From Azospirillum brasilense (GTDB lineage: Bacteria; Pseudomonadota; Alphaproteobacteria; Azospirillales; Azospirillaceae), in NCBI RefSeq assembly GCF_007827795.1, contig NZ_VITI01000004.1, forward strand, positions 62,001 through 126,000: 64,000 nucleotides of DNA, in the 5' to 3' direction. The number at the start of each line of letters is the position of its first letter. Position 1 is the first letter of the stretch. The translations under genes were made by a program, and so were the position numbers. Below the pieces are notes generated by a model, which ran no database searches, was not told where the DNA came from, and was given only the letters and a program-made list of their open reading frames with translations. Shown one piece after another: positions 44,411 through 56,865 of the stretch.

Positions 44411-45229
44411 TTAGGCGACCTTCGCCAGCCGCTTGGCGCGGCTTTCGATCAGCCACCACGCCCCACGGGCGGCGACGCTGTAGAAGCGGGTGTGCGGCTT
44501 CAGCCCGCAGGCCTTGAAAACCATCGCCACCGCCCGGTCGACGTGCTTGGGCCGGTAGCGGCCGTAGGCACGGCGCATGTAGGCCTGATTGTAGGTCTTG
44601 TGCGCGTAGGGCTCACCCTCCGGCGCGTTGGCCGCGTAGTAGGCGTAGGCCAGCTCGTCGTCCTCCGACTCGCCAATGCGCGACAGCGCCACCTTGAGCC
44701 GCTGGAACTTGTTGAGCTGCTCCAGCTCCAGATACTTCTTCGTGTAGGTGTAAAAGAGCTTGAAGTGGCGCAGCTCGTCGGCGGCGATGTTCTTGCAGAT
44801 CAGCTTGAGGACCGGCTCGTCCGTCGAGTCGCCGATGGCGGCGTAGTAGCTGCTGGTGCCGGTCTCGACCATGCAGCGGGCGATCATCTCGCCGGTGCGC
44901 GAGCCGCGGACCGAGGCGTCGAGGTTGATCGGCACCTTGTAGCCGGCGCGGAAGCGCTCCACGGCCCGGTCGAAGTCGAAGGTCGGATCGACCAGCTCGG
45001 CCCATTTGCCGAGCGCGCGGCCATGCTGAACCTCCTCGACCGCCCAGCCGTGCGCGACCTCCTGGAACTCGGGGTCGTCGTGGAAGACGTTGCAGAGATA
45101 GGCCGTGTAGTCGTCGGCGTTGAACTCCACCAGGGCCGCCGCCTTGATGAGCGGGACGAGGTCGGGATCGACCTTCGTGTGGTCCAATTGATCCCAGGGA
45201 AGCTCTTCGTAATTCCAGTGCAACGCCAC
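44411..45229 (-). CDS. Ferritin-like diiron protein (272 aa)
   Basis: Four-helix-bundle protein with two iron-ligand pairs: EEVQHG near residue 67 and DELRHFKLF near 150, each an ExxH or similar pair, with further Glu on the partner helices (ALVEFNADDY, ETGTSSYY). This is the rubrerythrin/acyl-ACP-desaturase-like class, possibly an oxygenase or oxidase. The GTG start at 45229 was chosen because GGGAG lies 6 bases upstream; a TTG at 45304 would add 25 poorly conserved residues. The C-terminal 60 residues are basic and hydrophobic (WWLIESRAKRLAK). Substrate unknown. Confidence 0.75.
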   Translation of the reverse strand: MALHWNYEELPWDQLDHTKVDPDLVPLIKAAALVEFNADDYTAYLCNVFHDDPEFQEVAHGWAVEEVQHGRALGKWAELVDPTFDFDRAVERFRAGYKVPINLDASVRGSRTGEMIARCMVETGTSSYYAAIGDSTDEPVLKLICKNIAADELRHFKLFYTYTKKYLELEQLNKFQRLKVALSRIGESEDDELAYAYYAANAPEGEPYAHKTYNQAYMRRAYGRYRPKHVDRAVAMVFKACGLKPHTRFYSVAARGAWWLIESRAKRLAKVA

Positions 45230-45387
45230 ACTCCACTCCCGCTGCTGGCCACCGTTCCGGGCCGGTTGTTCCACGCTCTGACGGAAACCAGGACCAAAAA
45301 ACAAAACGCCTCGACGGACGGGCCGGGAGGCGTTCGATCCCCTGGGGGATACTATGTATGGCTGCGATGACGCAATACAACGGAAAC

Positions 45388-45424
45388 GGCCCAGCCGGCG
45401 GTCGCCGCCGCCGGGCCGGCCCCG
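45388..45424 (-). terminator. Possible terminator after atpC
   Basis: GCCGGCGG/CCGCCGGG-type stem about 10 bases after the atpC stop, followed on the minus strand by GTTTCCGTTGTATT. The stem is imperfect. Confidence 0.4.
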
Positions 45425-45427
45425 CTG

Positions 45428-45841
45428 TCAGTGCGTGGTCGCGCCGGTCGCGTCGAGCTTGGCGCGGGCGACGGCGATCTTCGCCTCCACGCGGGCCTTC
45501 TCGTCGTCGGACTTGGCGTCTTCCAGATCCTCGCCCAGGTCGCGGATCTGCTGCTCGACCTTGCCGCGGTCGATCTCGGCCACCGCGATGGCCTCCTCGG
45601 CCAGGACGGTGCAGCGGGTCTCGGTCACCTCGGCGAAGCCGCCGGCGACGAACACCCGGTCGACCACGCGGTCGGCCTCGTAGACGTCGATCACGCCCGG
45701 ACGGACGGTCGAAATCATCGGCGAGTGGCCGGCGAGGACGCCGAAGTCACCTTCCGAACCCGGCACCACGACCATGTCGACGGGCTGCGAGGTCAGCAGC
45801 TTCTCCGGGGAGACCAGCTCGAATTCGACTTTATCGGCCAT
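45428..45841 (-). CDS. atpC: ATP synthase F1 subunit epsilon
   Basis: 137 residues. N-terminal beta sandwich (VELVSPEKLL, HSPMISTVRPGVIDVY) and C-terminal helical hairpin. Part of the central stalk; the C-terminal helices inhibit ATP hydrolysis. Last gene of atpHAGDC. A palindromic element lies between atpD and atpC. Confidence 0.97.
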   Translation of the reverse strand: MADKVEFELVSPEKLLTSQPVDMVVVPGSEGDFGVLAGHSPMISTVRPGVIDVYEADRVVDRVFVAGGFAEVTETRCTVLAEEAIAVAEIDRGKVEQQIRDLGEDLEDAKSDDEKARVEAKIAVARAKLDATGATTH

Positions 45842-45868
45842 GGGTTTCCTGGTGCCTCTTCATAAGAA

Positions 45869-45899
45869 CCCCCTCCCCCGCGCGGGCGGAGGAGAGGGT
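45869..45899. repeat. GC-rich palindromic element (copy C) between atpD and atpC
   Basis: CCCCCTCCCCCGC followed by GGGCGGAGGAGAGGG, an imperfect hairpin of the dispersed family, 27 bases upstream of the atpC start. Confidence 0.5.
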
Positions 45900-45931
45900 T
45901 AGCCTCGTTACCGAACCTCAGCCGACCCTTA

Positions 45932-47440
<1,509 letters not shown>

Positions 47441-48331
47441 TTAAACCGCCTCGGCGCCGGAGATGATCTCGATCAGCTCCTTGGTGATGTAGGCCTGGCG
47501 CGTGCGGTTGTAGGTGATCGTCAGCTTGTTGATCATGTCGCCGGCGTTGCGCGTCGCGTTGTCCATCGCGGTCATGCGGGCGCCCTGCTCGGACGCGGCG
47601 CTTTCCAGGAGGGCGCGGTAGACCTGGATCGACAGGTTGCGCGGCAGCAGCTCGGCGAGGATCTGCTCCTCGTCGGGCTCGAACTCGTAGATCGCCTTCG
47701 CTTCGGCGCCCGCGGCCTCCTCGTCCGCCTGCGCCTCGACGGCGAAGGGAACGAGCTGCTGGACGGTCACGATCTGGGAGATCGCCGACTTGAACTTGTT
47801 GAAGATCACCGAGCAGACGTCGAACTCGCCCGCGTCGTACATCGCCAGAACCTTCTGAGCGACGACGTCGGCGTCGGCGAAGGACAGCTTGCGGCGACCC
47901 ACATCCTCGTAGGTCTCGACGATCAGCGAGCCGTACTCGCGGCGCAGCTGGTCGCGGGCCTTGCGGCCGACGGTGAGCAGCTTGACCGTCTTGCCTTCCG
48001 ACTGGAGGCGCTGGATCTGGCGGCGGGACTCACGGACGATGGCGCCGTTGAAGGCGCCGCACAGGCCGCGGTCGGAGCTGATGATGACGAGGAGATGCAC
48101 CTGATCGGAACCGGTGCCGCTCATCAGCTTCGGGCCGTTGCCCGAGTCCTGCACGTTGGCCGCGAGAGAGGCCAGCATGCGGCCCATGCGCTCGGCGTAG
48201 GGACGACCGGCTTCCGCCTGCTCCTGCGCGCGGCGGAGCTTGGAGGCGGCGACCATCTTCATCGCCGAGGTGATCTTCCGCGTCGATTGGACGCTGGCGA
48301 TCCGGTTCTTTAGGTCCTTGAGGTTAGGCAT
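47441..48331 (-). CDS. atpG: ATP synthase F1 subunit gamma
   Basis: 296 residues. N-terminal [24 protein letters not shown] and C-terminal [20 protein letters not shown] are the two coiled-coil helices of the rotating shaft. AAGGG precedes the ATG. The alphaproteobacterial residues around 195-205 (Glu/Ala-rich EEAAGAEAK) form a surface insertion. Confidence 0.99.
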   Translation of the reverse strand: MPNLKDLKNRIASVQSTRKITSAMKMVAASKLRRAQEQAEAGRPYAERMGRMLASLAANVQDSGNGPKLMSGTGSDQVHLLVIISSDRGLCGAFNGAIVRESRRQIQRLQSEGKTVKLLTVGRKARDQLRREYGSLIVETYEDVGRRKLSFADADVVAQKVLAMYDAGEFDVCSVIFNKFKSAISQIVTVQQLVPFAVEAQADEEAAGAEAKAIYEFEPDEEQILAELLPRNLSIQVYRALLESAASEQGARMTAMDNATRNAGDMINKLTITYNRTRQAYITKELIEIISGAEAV

Positions 48332-48403
48332 GCCGGCCCTTCATTCCGCTCGGGGTCGTTCGGGTTGACGGACGGGGCGCAGAGACTGCGCCCCCGCCGT
48401 CGA

Positions 48404-49932
<1,529 letters not shown>

Positions 49933-49933
<1 letters not shown>

Positions 49934-50502
49934 CAGACTGATCCCCCTGAGGCCTTCATGGCGAGTTGCAATTTGTTCAGCTTCGTGCGCACCGAGGTGT
50001 CGACCATGCGCGAGCCGAACTTAACGATCATGCCCCCGATCAGCGCGGGATCGACCGAGGTGTTGACCAACACCTTGGAGCCGATCGACGCCTTCAGCGT
50101 GTCGGTCACCGCGGCCAGCTGAGCGTCGCTCAGCGGCTGGGCGGAGGTGACCTGTGCGGTCACTTCGCCGCGGCGGCGGGCCAGTTCGGCGAGATAGCCT
50201 TCGATCATGCCTTCCAGCGCGAACAGGCGGCGGTTCTTGGCCGCCAGCCCGATGAAGCGCTTGGTCAGATCGGACACTTCGGCGCGGTCCAGAACCGCGG
50301 CCATCGCCCGGCCTTGGTCGGCGCGGCTGATCACGGGACTGCGGACGAGGCGGCGAAGGTCGGCGCTCTCAGCCAGGATTTGCTTCAGCGCAACCAGATC
50401 GCTCGCGACCTGATCCAACGCTTTGTTCTCGTCCGCAAGCTCGAACAGCGCGATGGAGTAGCGCGTAGCGAGTTCGGAAACGCCTGTACCTTCGATTGCC
50501 AC
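49933..50502 (-). CDS. atpH: ATP synthase F1 subunit delta
   Basis: 189 residues; links the F1 head to the stator. [14 protein letters not shown] at the start and the C-terminal [25 protein letters not shown] (split here across strands) are diagnostic. The start is GTG at 50502 with AGGG upstream. First gene of the F1 operon; the F0 genes must lie elsewhere, as usual in alphaproteobacteria. Confidence 0.97.
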
Positions 50503-50916
50503 CTGATCCCTCGAATTGAGTTCGGTAGACGGTGAATTTTCAGGGCCTTAAATAGGGCAAAACCCACATCGCGGCGGCCCAGCCCGCGAAAGCGAGCGGT
50601 CCAATATCACAGGATTAGGCCCTGCGCAACGGGGTCTGGACAATTTGCACGCGGCTTGCGTGCGGCGTTTTGCGCCCCTGCGGCGTGGGGTCCGCTCTTG
50701 GCGGTGGCGGCTGGAAATGGGCATACCACTTCACAACCGCAACGGATCACCTCGGCGTCCACTGGCCCCACGCTCGTCAGGGGCCATGTTTCCGGGTCCC
50801 GTTTCGCGATGGTCCAGGGACCAGACTGTGACCTAACGCCCTGCTTAACACCCGTTTAACCATTCGCGCGCACGGTCGCCCCACAGCCCGTCTGACAGGA
50901 CAAACCCAGGCCAATC
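50503..50916. other. Intergenic region upstream of the atp operon
   Basis: 414 bases between divergent genes. It should hold the atpH promoter (minus strand) and that of the 107-aa gene. I see no reliable -35/-10 pair, tRNA or long hairpin. Two short open frames here (50645-50859) have no ribosome site and look like chance. Confidence 0.4.
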
Positions 50917-51240
50917 ATGACCGTCGTCGCCTTTTCCTGCGCCCGCTTCACGCCCGCCGACCTCAACGAATTCGAGGCGGTGGCCGAGCCGAAGCTGCGC
51001 CTTGGCCATTGGGCCGGGGTCATCCGCGAAACGGGCCGGGAGCATGACCGGCTCCTCGTTCTCCTGCCCGGCGTGGACCGTCCCGTCTTCCGGTTCGAGC
51101 GCGACGGGCGCGGGCGCTACAGCCTGTCCTTCAACGACCGCTCCGGCTGGTACGGCATCGGATCGGGAGGCAGCGCCGCCGAATGCCTGTCGATCTGGCG
51201 TCCCCGCCCGCGGACCGACCGCTCCGTCTCGGTGCTCTGA
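50917..51240 (+). CDS. Hypothetical protein (107 aa)
   Basis: Not recognised. A small soluble protein: a first helix with Glu/Asp (FTPADLNEFEAVAEPKLRLG), then beta strands (WAGVIRE, DRLLVLLPG, VFRFERDGRGRYSLSF) ending in Arg-rich coil. Codon use agrees with neighbours. ATG 50917 has a weak AGGA upstream. It is convergent with the Cache protein gene. Confidence 0.6.
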   Translation: MTVVAFSCARFTPADLNEFEAVAEPKLRLGHWAGVIRETGREHDRLLVLLPGVDRPVFRFERDGRGRYSLSFNDRSGWYGIGSGGSAAECLSIWRPRPRTDRSVSVL

Positions 51241-51302
51241 GCGCCTTTTTCACCCCTCGGAAAAGTCCGAGTCGGCGGTCCGCCGACCGGTCGGCCCATC
51301 CT

Positions 51303-51806
51303 TCAGCGATACACGCCGACCGACAGCAGATAGGGCTCGCCGCCCAGGACGATGCGGCGCACGATCATCGTCTTCGGCGCGATCTGGCCGGACAGCGGGT
51401 CCGTCCATTTGTAGCTGACGGCGCCCGAGTCCCGCTCCGCCACGATGTCCAGCGCCTCCCGGATGAAGGGCTTGCCGTCGACGTCCTTCAGGTCCTTGAG
51501 GTTCGCGCCGTTCAGCGACGGCGTCCAGCCATGGGCCACCATCACGCCGTCGCGGTCGATCAGCATCGGGTAGAGATCGCGGTCGATCAGCGCGCCGTCG
51601 CGCTGGGCGAAGGCGTCCGGCGCGCCCTCCGCGCCATGCTCGCGCAGGTAGCCGCTGGTCTTGTCGAGCAGCGCCTTGGCGTCCGATTCCGTCCCGCGCG
51701 TCTGGGCGGGCACGCCCGCGGCCAGCGCGATGATTGCCAGCAGGGCGAGAACCGGAAGAACCGTCAGCAAGGTGTGGAGGTGGAAACGACCGCGCAGCCT
51801 GGACAT
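51303..51806 (-). CDS. Exported single-Cache-domain protein (167 aa)
   Basis: One N-terminal hydrophobic helix at about 14-33 (VLPVLALLAIIALAAGVPA) acts as signal or anchor. The rest matches the small Cache (Cache_2) pattern of chemoreceptors and sensor kinases: a long helix (DAKALLDKTSGYLREHG), YPMLIDRDGVMVAHG, DVDGKPFIREAL, YKWTDP and a final YLLSVGVY strand. No signalling domain follows, so it may be a stand-alone periplasmic ligand binder. ATG 51806 was chosen to begin just before the helix. Confidence 0.75.
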   Translation of the reverse strand: MSRLRGRFHLHTLLTVLPVLALLAIIALAAGVPAQTRGTESDAKALLDKTSGYLREHGAEGAPDAFAQRDGALIDRDLYPMLIDRDGVMVAHGWTPSLNGANLKDLKDVDGKPFIREALDIVAERDSGAVSYKWTDPLSGQIAPKTMIVRRIVLGGEPYLLSVGVYR

Positions 51807-51965
51807 GAGATCGCTCGGCGAAAGATGACTTCCATACTCTGGTAATACCATGACCCGCCGGCCGCAACGGACCAAACGTCACAGGTGCCTTGCGGAGCGC
51901 GCAGGGACAATCGGTCGCAGCCCCCCTTTACAGGAGTCCGACGTTTCTTAGCGGGAGCCGCGCCA

Positions 51966-54230
51966 TTACAGGAAGCTGTAGGGGTCCACGTCCACTTGCA
52001 CGCGCACGTTGGGGGGAATCACCACCTGCTCCAACCAATGGGCGATCAGGGGTTGCACCTGAACGGTGCGCGGCGCCTTCAGCAGCAGACGCCGCCGATG
52101 GCGCCCCCGGAGCAGGGCGAGCGGCGCCGGGGCCGGGCCGAGCACGGCGACGGTGTCGCTGCGCGGCGCGGCGCGGCCCAGCGCGATGGACAGCTTCTCC
52201 ACCGCCGCCGCGTCCTCACCCGACACGATCAGCGCGGCCAGCCGTCCGAAGGGCGGCATCCCGGCCTCCAGCCGCATCTCCGCCTCCAGCTGGTAGAAGC
52301 CGTCGCGGTCCCCGGCGGCCAGCGCCTGCATCACCGGATGTTCAGGCATGTAGGTCTGCAGCATGACCCGCCCCGGCCGCTCGCCGCGCCCGGCGCGCCC
52401 GGCCACCTGATGGAGGAGCTGGTAGGTCCGCTCCCCCGCCCGCAAATCGCCGCCGGCCAGCCCGAGATCGGCGTCGACCACCCCGACCAGGGTCAGCATG
52501 GGGAAATGGTGGCCCTTCGCCATCACCTGGGTGCCGATCAGGATGTCCAGCTCATGGTCGGCGATGCGGCGGACCATCTCCTGGATGGCGCGGGGGCCGA
52601 ACAGCGTGTCGGACGCCATGATGGCGGCGCGGGCGTCGGGGAACAGCTCCGCCACCTCCTCGGCGATGCGCTCCACGCCGGGACCGCAGGCGGCCAGCGT
52701 CCCTTCCTCGCTGCATTCCGGGCAGGTCGGGGACAGCGGCTGGGACAGGCCGCAATGGTGGCACTGGAGCTTGCGGGCCAGCCGGTGCTCGACCAGCCAC
52801 GCCGTGCAGTTGGGGCATTGCAGCCGGTGCCCGCAGGCCCGGCACAGGGTCAGCGGGGCGTAGCCGCGGCGGTTGAGGAACAGCATCACCTGCTCCTTCT
52901 CCGCCAGCGTCTGCTCGATGGCCTTCTTCAGCGACGGGGCCAGCCAGTGGCGGGCCGGCGGCCGGTCCTTGCGCAGGTCCACCAGCTCGACGTCGGGCAG
53001 TACGGCGCCGCCGTGACGGCCCGGCAGCTCAATGCGGGCGTAGCGGTTGCTGTCGGCGTTGACCTTGGTCTCCAGCGACGGCGTGGCGGAGACCAGCACC
53101 GTGGGGATACCGCCGAGATGCGCCCGTGCGACGGCCATGTCGCGGGCGTGGTAGATCGCCCCCTCCTCCTGCTTGTAGGCGGAGTCGTGCTCCTCGTCGA
53201 TGATGATGACGCCGAGGTTCTTGTAGGGCAGGAACAGGGCGGACCGGGCGCCGACCACCACCGGAACCTCGCCGTTGGCCACCGCCCTCCAGGTGTCGCG
53301 GCGCTGCGCCCCGGTCAGTTCGGAATGCCATTCCGCCGGCGGCGCGCCGAAGCGGCGGGCGAAGCGTTCCAGCCACTGCGCCGACAGGGCGATTTCCGGC
53401 AGCAGAACCAGCGCCTGCTTGCCCACCTTCAGGGCGGCGGCGATCGCCTCGTAATAGACTTCCGTCTTGCCGGAGCCGGTCACCCCATCGAGCAGCACGG
53501 TGGAATAGACGCCGGACTCGACGCGGGCGCGCAAGTCCGCCGCCGCGGCCTCCTGGTCGGCGGACAGGGTGGGGCCGGGGCGGTGGCAGTCGGGCCGCCC
53601 GAGCTTGGTCGGCTGCAGCAGCACCGGCTCCAGCAGCCCGGCCTCGGCCAGCCCGCGCACCACGGTGACGCCGCAGCCGGCCTCCTCGGCCAGCTCCGCC
53701 GGGGTGCGTGGCGGACCGTCGTCCAGCAGGGCCAGGACGCGCCGCCGCGGGTCGGTCATCTTGAAGCCGGGGGGCGGCTCGGCGTCGGGCTTGCGCAGAT
53801 AGGCGAGCATGGCCTTCGCCGGCTCCAGCGCCGACGGCACGCTGATCGCCATGCGCAGCACATGGCCCGGCGGCGTCATGGTGTAGGCGGCGACCCACTC
53901 CACGAACTTGCGCTCGACCTCCGGCATCGGCGGCACGTCGAAGCGGCGGACCACCGGCTTCAGCCGGGCGGCCTCCACGACTCCGGCGCCGTCGCCCCAC
54001 ACCACGCCCAGCACGCGGCGCGGCCCCAGCGGAACCTCCACATAATCGCCGGGGACGAGGGTCATCCCGGCGGGCACGCGGTAATCGTAGGCCTCGCGCA
54101 GCGGCAGAGGCAGCAGCACGCGGACGCGCGGGTCCGCGTCCACCGGCACCGTGCCCGGCAGAAGGGCCTGCGCAGAATGTCCGGAAGCGGCCCCGGATTT
54201 GGCCCCGGATCTGGCGGAATTTTCACGCAT
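51966..54230 (-). CDS. priA: Primosomal protein N' (replication restart helicase)
   Basis: 754 residues. Recognises stalled forks and loads the replisome. N-terminal DNA-binding domain ([22 protein letters not shown]). Helicase Walker [15 protein letters not shown] near 247, DEEH ([13 protein letters not shown]) near 340, and a zinc-binding Cys cluster ([13 protein letters not shown] ... CHHCG ... CPEC) near 455-500. The first 25 residues, Ser/Gly/Ala-rich, are an extension encoded partly by tandem GGCCCCGGAT units. Confidence 0.97.
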   Translation of the reverse strand: MRENSARSGAKSGAASGHSAQALLPGTVPVDADPRVRVLLPLPLREAYDYRVPAGMTLVPGDYVEVPLGPRRVLGVVWGDGAGVVEAARLKPVVRRFDVPPMPEVERKFVEWVAAYTMTPPGHVLRMAISVPSALEPAKAMLAYLRKPDAEPPPGFKMTDPRRRVLALLDDGPPRTPAELAEEAGCGVTVVRGLAEAGLLEPVLLQPTKLGRPDCHRPGPTLSADQEAAAADLRARVESGVYSTVLLDGVTGSGKTEVYYEAIAAALKVGKQALVLLPEIALSAQWLERFARRFGAPPAEWHSELTGAQRRDTWRAVANGEVPVVVGARSALFLPYKNLGVIIIDEEHDSAYKQEEGAIYHARDMAVARAHLGGIPTVLVSATPSLETKVNADSNRYARIELPGRHGGAVLPDVELVDLRKDRPPARHWLAPSLKKAIEQTLAEKEQVMLFLNRRGYAPLTLCRACGHRLQCPNCTAWLVEHRLARKLQCHHCGLSQPLSPTCPECSEEGTLAACGPGVERIAEEVAELFPDARAAIMASDTLFGPRAIQEMVRRIADHELDILIGTQVMAKGHHFPMLTLVGVVDADLGLAGGDLRAGERTYQLLHQVAGRAGRGERPGRVMLQTYMPEHPVMQALAAGDRDGFYQLEAEMRLEAGMPPFGRLAALIVSGEDAAAVEKLSIALGRAAPRSDTVAVLGPAPAPLALLRGRHRRRLLLKAPRTVQVQPLIAHWLEQVVIPPNVRVQVDVDPYSFL
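54190..54216. repeat. GGCCCCGGAT(T/C)T tandem units in the priA 5' end
   Basis: Two full units and part of a third in the first codons of priA (minus strand). Similar in sequence to the units near 15.2 and 25.7 kb. Confidence 0.5.
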
Positions 54231-54318
54231 CGGCTACAGTGCCCCCTGGCCGCGACGCCGGGCAGCGAATCCCGGACAACAGGGCGCGCTCTTCCTCAGC
54301 AAGTATGGATTCCTGGTC

Positions 54319-54975
54319 ATGAAGTTCTTCGTTGACACCGCCGACATCGCCGAGATCCGCGATCTGGCCGACACCGGCCTGCTGGACGGTGTTACCACCA
54401 ACCCCTCCCTCGTCGCCAAGTCCGGTCGCAGCTTCCTCGACCTCGTGGCCGAAATTTGTGACGTGGTGAGCGGCCCGGTCAGCGCCGAGGTGGCCTCCAC
54501 CGACTTCGAGACCATGCTGGCGGAAGGAAAGAAGCTTGCCAAGATCGCCGACAACGTCGCGGTGAAGGTTCCGCTGACCCAGGCCGGTCTGAAGACGTGC
54601 AAGGCGCTGTCCTCCGAGGGGACGATGGTCAACGTCACTCTGTGCTTCTCCCCGGCGCAGGCGATCCTGGCCGCCAAGGCCGGCGCCAGCTTCGTGTCGC
54701 CCTTCGTCGGCCGCCTGGACGACATCGGGCAGGACGGCATGGGCCTGATCGCCGACATCGTCGAGATTTACAGCAACTACGATTACTTCAAGACCGAGGT
54801 GCTGGTCGCCTCGATCCGCAACCCGATCCACATCGTCGATTCCGCCCGCCTGGGCGCCCACGTCGTCACCGCCCCGCCGTCGGTGCTGAAGCAGCTCTTC
54901 AACCACCCGCTGACCGACAAGGGTCTGGCCCAGTTCGTGGCCGACTGGCAGAAGACCGGCCAGTCCATCCTCTGA
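54319..54975 (+). CDS. tal: Transaldolase / fructose-6-phosphate aldolase family (TalC type)
   Basis: 218 residues, the short decameric class. Non-oxidative pentose phosphate pathway: moves a dihydroxyacetone unit through a Schiff base on Lys83 in [35 protein letters not shown] and [13 protein letters not shown] are diagnostic. ATG 54319 begins the conserved strand; the frame is open upstream but unconserved. Most members with this length in alphaproteobacteria act as transaldolase. Confidence 0.93.
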   Translation: MKFFVDTADIAEIRDLADTGLLDGVTTNPSLVAKSGRSFLDLVAEICDVVSGPVSAEVASTDFETMLAEGKKLAKIADNVAVKVPLTQAGLKTCKALSSEGTMVNVTLCFSPAQAILAAKAGASFVSPFVGRLDDIGQDGMGLIADIVEIYSNYDYFKTEVLVASIRNPIHIVDSARLGAHVVTAPPSVLKQLFNHPLTDKGLAQFVADWQKTGQSIL

Positions 54976-54986
54976 GGACAGCAAGC

Positions 54987-55700
54987 ATGGGCCGGGAGCC
55001 GGGACACACCCCCCACCGGAAGGATGCGCCGACCGCCGAGGAGGTGCACGCCTACCTGCGGGACCATCCCGATTTCCTGGTCCATCACGGCGATCTGGTC
55101 CACCATCTGACACCGCCGTCGCCGGACCGCGGGCGCGGGGTGGTGGACCTGCAGGCCTACATGGTCGAGCGGCTGCGCGGCGAGGTCCGCCTGCTGAAGG
55201 ACCAGCAGCGCGAGCTGATCGGCACCTCGCGCGCCAACATGAACAGCCAGAACCGCATCCACGCGGCGGTGCTGTTCCTCCTCGACGCCCAGAGCTTCGA
55301 GCAGCTCATCCAGACCATCACCACCGATCTGGCGGTGCTGCTCGACCTGGACGTCGCCTGCCTGATCGTCGAGTCGAACGGCCAGGACACCCCGCATGTC
55401 CAGACCTCCGGCGTGCGGGTGGTCGAGCCGGGGACCGTCGACCGCTGGCTGGGCAAGGCCGACGTGGCGCTGAACGCCGACATCCAGGGCGACCCGGAAC
55501 TCTACGGCCCCGGCGCCGGGCTGGTGCGGTCGGAGGTCCTGATCCGCCTCCAGGTGTCCAGCGAGACGCCGGACGGCATGCTGGCCTTCGGCAGCCGCGA
55601 GCCGGACAGCTTCCACGGCGGCCAGGGCACGGAGCTGGTCGGCTTCCTCGCCCGCGTGGTCGAGCGGGTGATCCGCGGCTGGCTCGAACTGCCGGCCTGA
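54987..55700 (+). CDS. DUF484 family protein (GAF-like)
   Basis: 237 residues. A helical start with EEVHAYLRDHPDFLVHH (a DUF484 hallmark), a coiled region (VVDLQAYMVERLRGEVRLLKDQQRELIGTSRANM, split here only in description), then a GAF-like alpha/beta domain from about 95. DUF484 genes stand next to xerC in many proteobacteria (yigA in E. coli). The function is unknown; the pairing hints at a link with chromosome-dimer resolution or division. It starts 12 bases after tal and ends 13 bases before xerC. Confidence 0.88.
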   Translation: MGREPGHTPHRKDAPTAEEVHAYLRDHPDFLVHHGDLVHHLTPPSPDRGRGVVDLQAYMVERLRGEVRLLKDQQRELIGTSRANMNSQNRIHAAVLFLLDAQSFEQLIQTITTDLAVLLDLDVACLIVESNGQDTPHVQTSGVRVVEPGTVDRWLGKADVALNADIQGDPELYGPGAGLVRSEVLIRLQVSSETPDGMLAFGSREPDSFHGGQGTELVGFLARVVERVIRGWLELPA

Positions 55701-55713
55701 ACCCACGGAACGC

Positions 55714-56673
55714 ATGACCGGAAAACAGAACCCCGTCCTCGGCTTCGCCGCCCAGCCCGACGTGCAGGATACGCTGATGCACTGGCGCCGCTGGATGGAG
55801 AGCGAGCGCAACGTCTCGCCCCACACGCTGACCGCCTACATCGGCGACGTCGCGACCTTTCTGGAGTTCATCACCGGCTATCAGGCCAAGCCGCCGTCGA
55901 TGAACGATCTCGCCGCGCTGACCGTCACGGATTTCCGCTCCTGGCTGTCCCACCTCGCCATGAAGGGAATCGGCTCCAACAGCCGCTCGCGCGCCCTGTC
56001 GTCGGTGCGCAACCTCTTCCGCTGGATGGACCGCGACGGACGCCTGCACAACCCGGCGATCAACACCTTCTCCGGCCCGCGCATCAAGCGCCCGGCGCCG
56101 AAACCGCTGACCGTGCTGGACGCCGACCGCCTGCTGGAGGAATCGGAGAAGGAACCGGACGAGCCGTGGATCGGCAAGCGCGACCGCGCGCTGTTCACGC
56201 TGCTCTACGGCTGCGGCCTGCGCATCTCGGAGGCGCTGAACCTGACGCGCCGGAACGCGCCGCTGGGCGAGACGCTGCGCGTCACCGGCAAAGGCAACAA
56301 GGAACGGATCGTCCCGGTGCTGCCGGCGGTGAACGAGGCGGTGCGGGCCTACATGGACGCCTGTCCCTACCGCCAGGGGCCGGACGCGCCGCTGTTCGTC
56401 GGGGTGCGCGGCGGGCAGCTCGCCCCGGCCATCGCGCAGCGGCAGATGCGCGACCTGCGCCGCATGATGGGCTTGCCGGAAACCGCGACGCCACACGCGC
56501 TGCGGCACAGCTTCGCCACGCATCTGCTGGCGGACGGCGGCGATTTGCGGGCGATCCAGGATCTGCTGGGCCACGCCTCGCTGTCCACGACGCAGCGCTA
56601 CACGGACGTGGAGAGCGAGCAGCTGATGCAGGTGTACCGCTCGGCGCACCCGCGGGCGAAGAAGACGCCGTAG
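55714..56673 (+). CDS. xerC: Tyrosine recombinase XerC
   Basis: 319 residues. With XerD resolves chromosome dimers at dif. N-terminal SAM-like DNA-binding part (ERNVSPHTLTAYIGDV). Catalytic set: Arg170 (GLRISEALNL), Lys in VTGKGNKERIVPV, HxxR in HALRHSF, His in LGHASLS and nucleophile Tyr296 (TQRYTDV). Preceded by DUF484 as in E. coli, which supports XerC rather than a phage integrase. Confidence 0.94.
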   Translation: MTGKQNPVLGFAAQPDVQDTLMHWRRWMESERNVSPHTLTAYIGDVATFLEFITGYQAKPPSMNDLAALTVTDFRSWLSHLAMKGIGSNSRSRALSSVRNLFRWMDRDGRLHNPAINTFSGPRIKRPAPKPLTVLDADRLLEESEKEPDEPWIGKRDRALFTLLYGCGLRISEALNLTRRNAPLGETLRVTGKGNKERIVPVLPAVNEAVRAYMDACPYRQGPDAPLFVGVRGGQLAPAIAQRQMRDLRRMMGLPETATPHALRHSFATHLLADGGDLRAIQDLLGHASLSTTQRYTDVESEQLMQVYRSAHPRAKKTP

Positions 56674-56724
56674 GGTCGCAGGGTGGGAGGTGCTCGCCCC
56701 CTCCCCGGCCAGAGCGACCGCACT

Positions 56725-56852
56725 TGAAGTCCCCTCTCCCCTCTGGGGAGAGGGTTAGGGTGAGGGGGGCGCGCTTTTGCCGAACCGCCGTCACGCGCAA
56801 CCCCCTCACCGGCCCTCCGGGCCACCCTCTCCCCAGAGGGGAGAGGGTTATG
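56725..56852. repeat. Composite palindromic element (copies D1 and D2) between xerC and lpdA
   Basis: Hairpin D1: CCCTCTCCCC (56732-56741)/GGGGAGAGGG (56745-56754). Hairpin D2: ACCCTCTCCCC (56824-56834)/GGGGAGAGGGT (56838-56848). Between them GGTGAGGGG and CCCCTCACC also pair, giving a BIME-like arrangement. It lies between convergent genes and could stop transcription from either side. Confidence 0.75.
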
Positions 56853-56865
56853 AGAGAGACGCGCC

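Noticed and set aside
50645..50859. Two overlapping short open frames upstream of the atp operon
   Set aside because: No ribosome site, atypical Arg/Trp/Pro composition, and placement where a promoter is expected.
56725..56852. Possible CRISPR-like array at the repeated CCCTCTCCCC motif
   Set aside because: Only two copies, palindromic and in opposite orientation with no regular spacers; it is a REP/BIME-type element.
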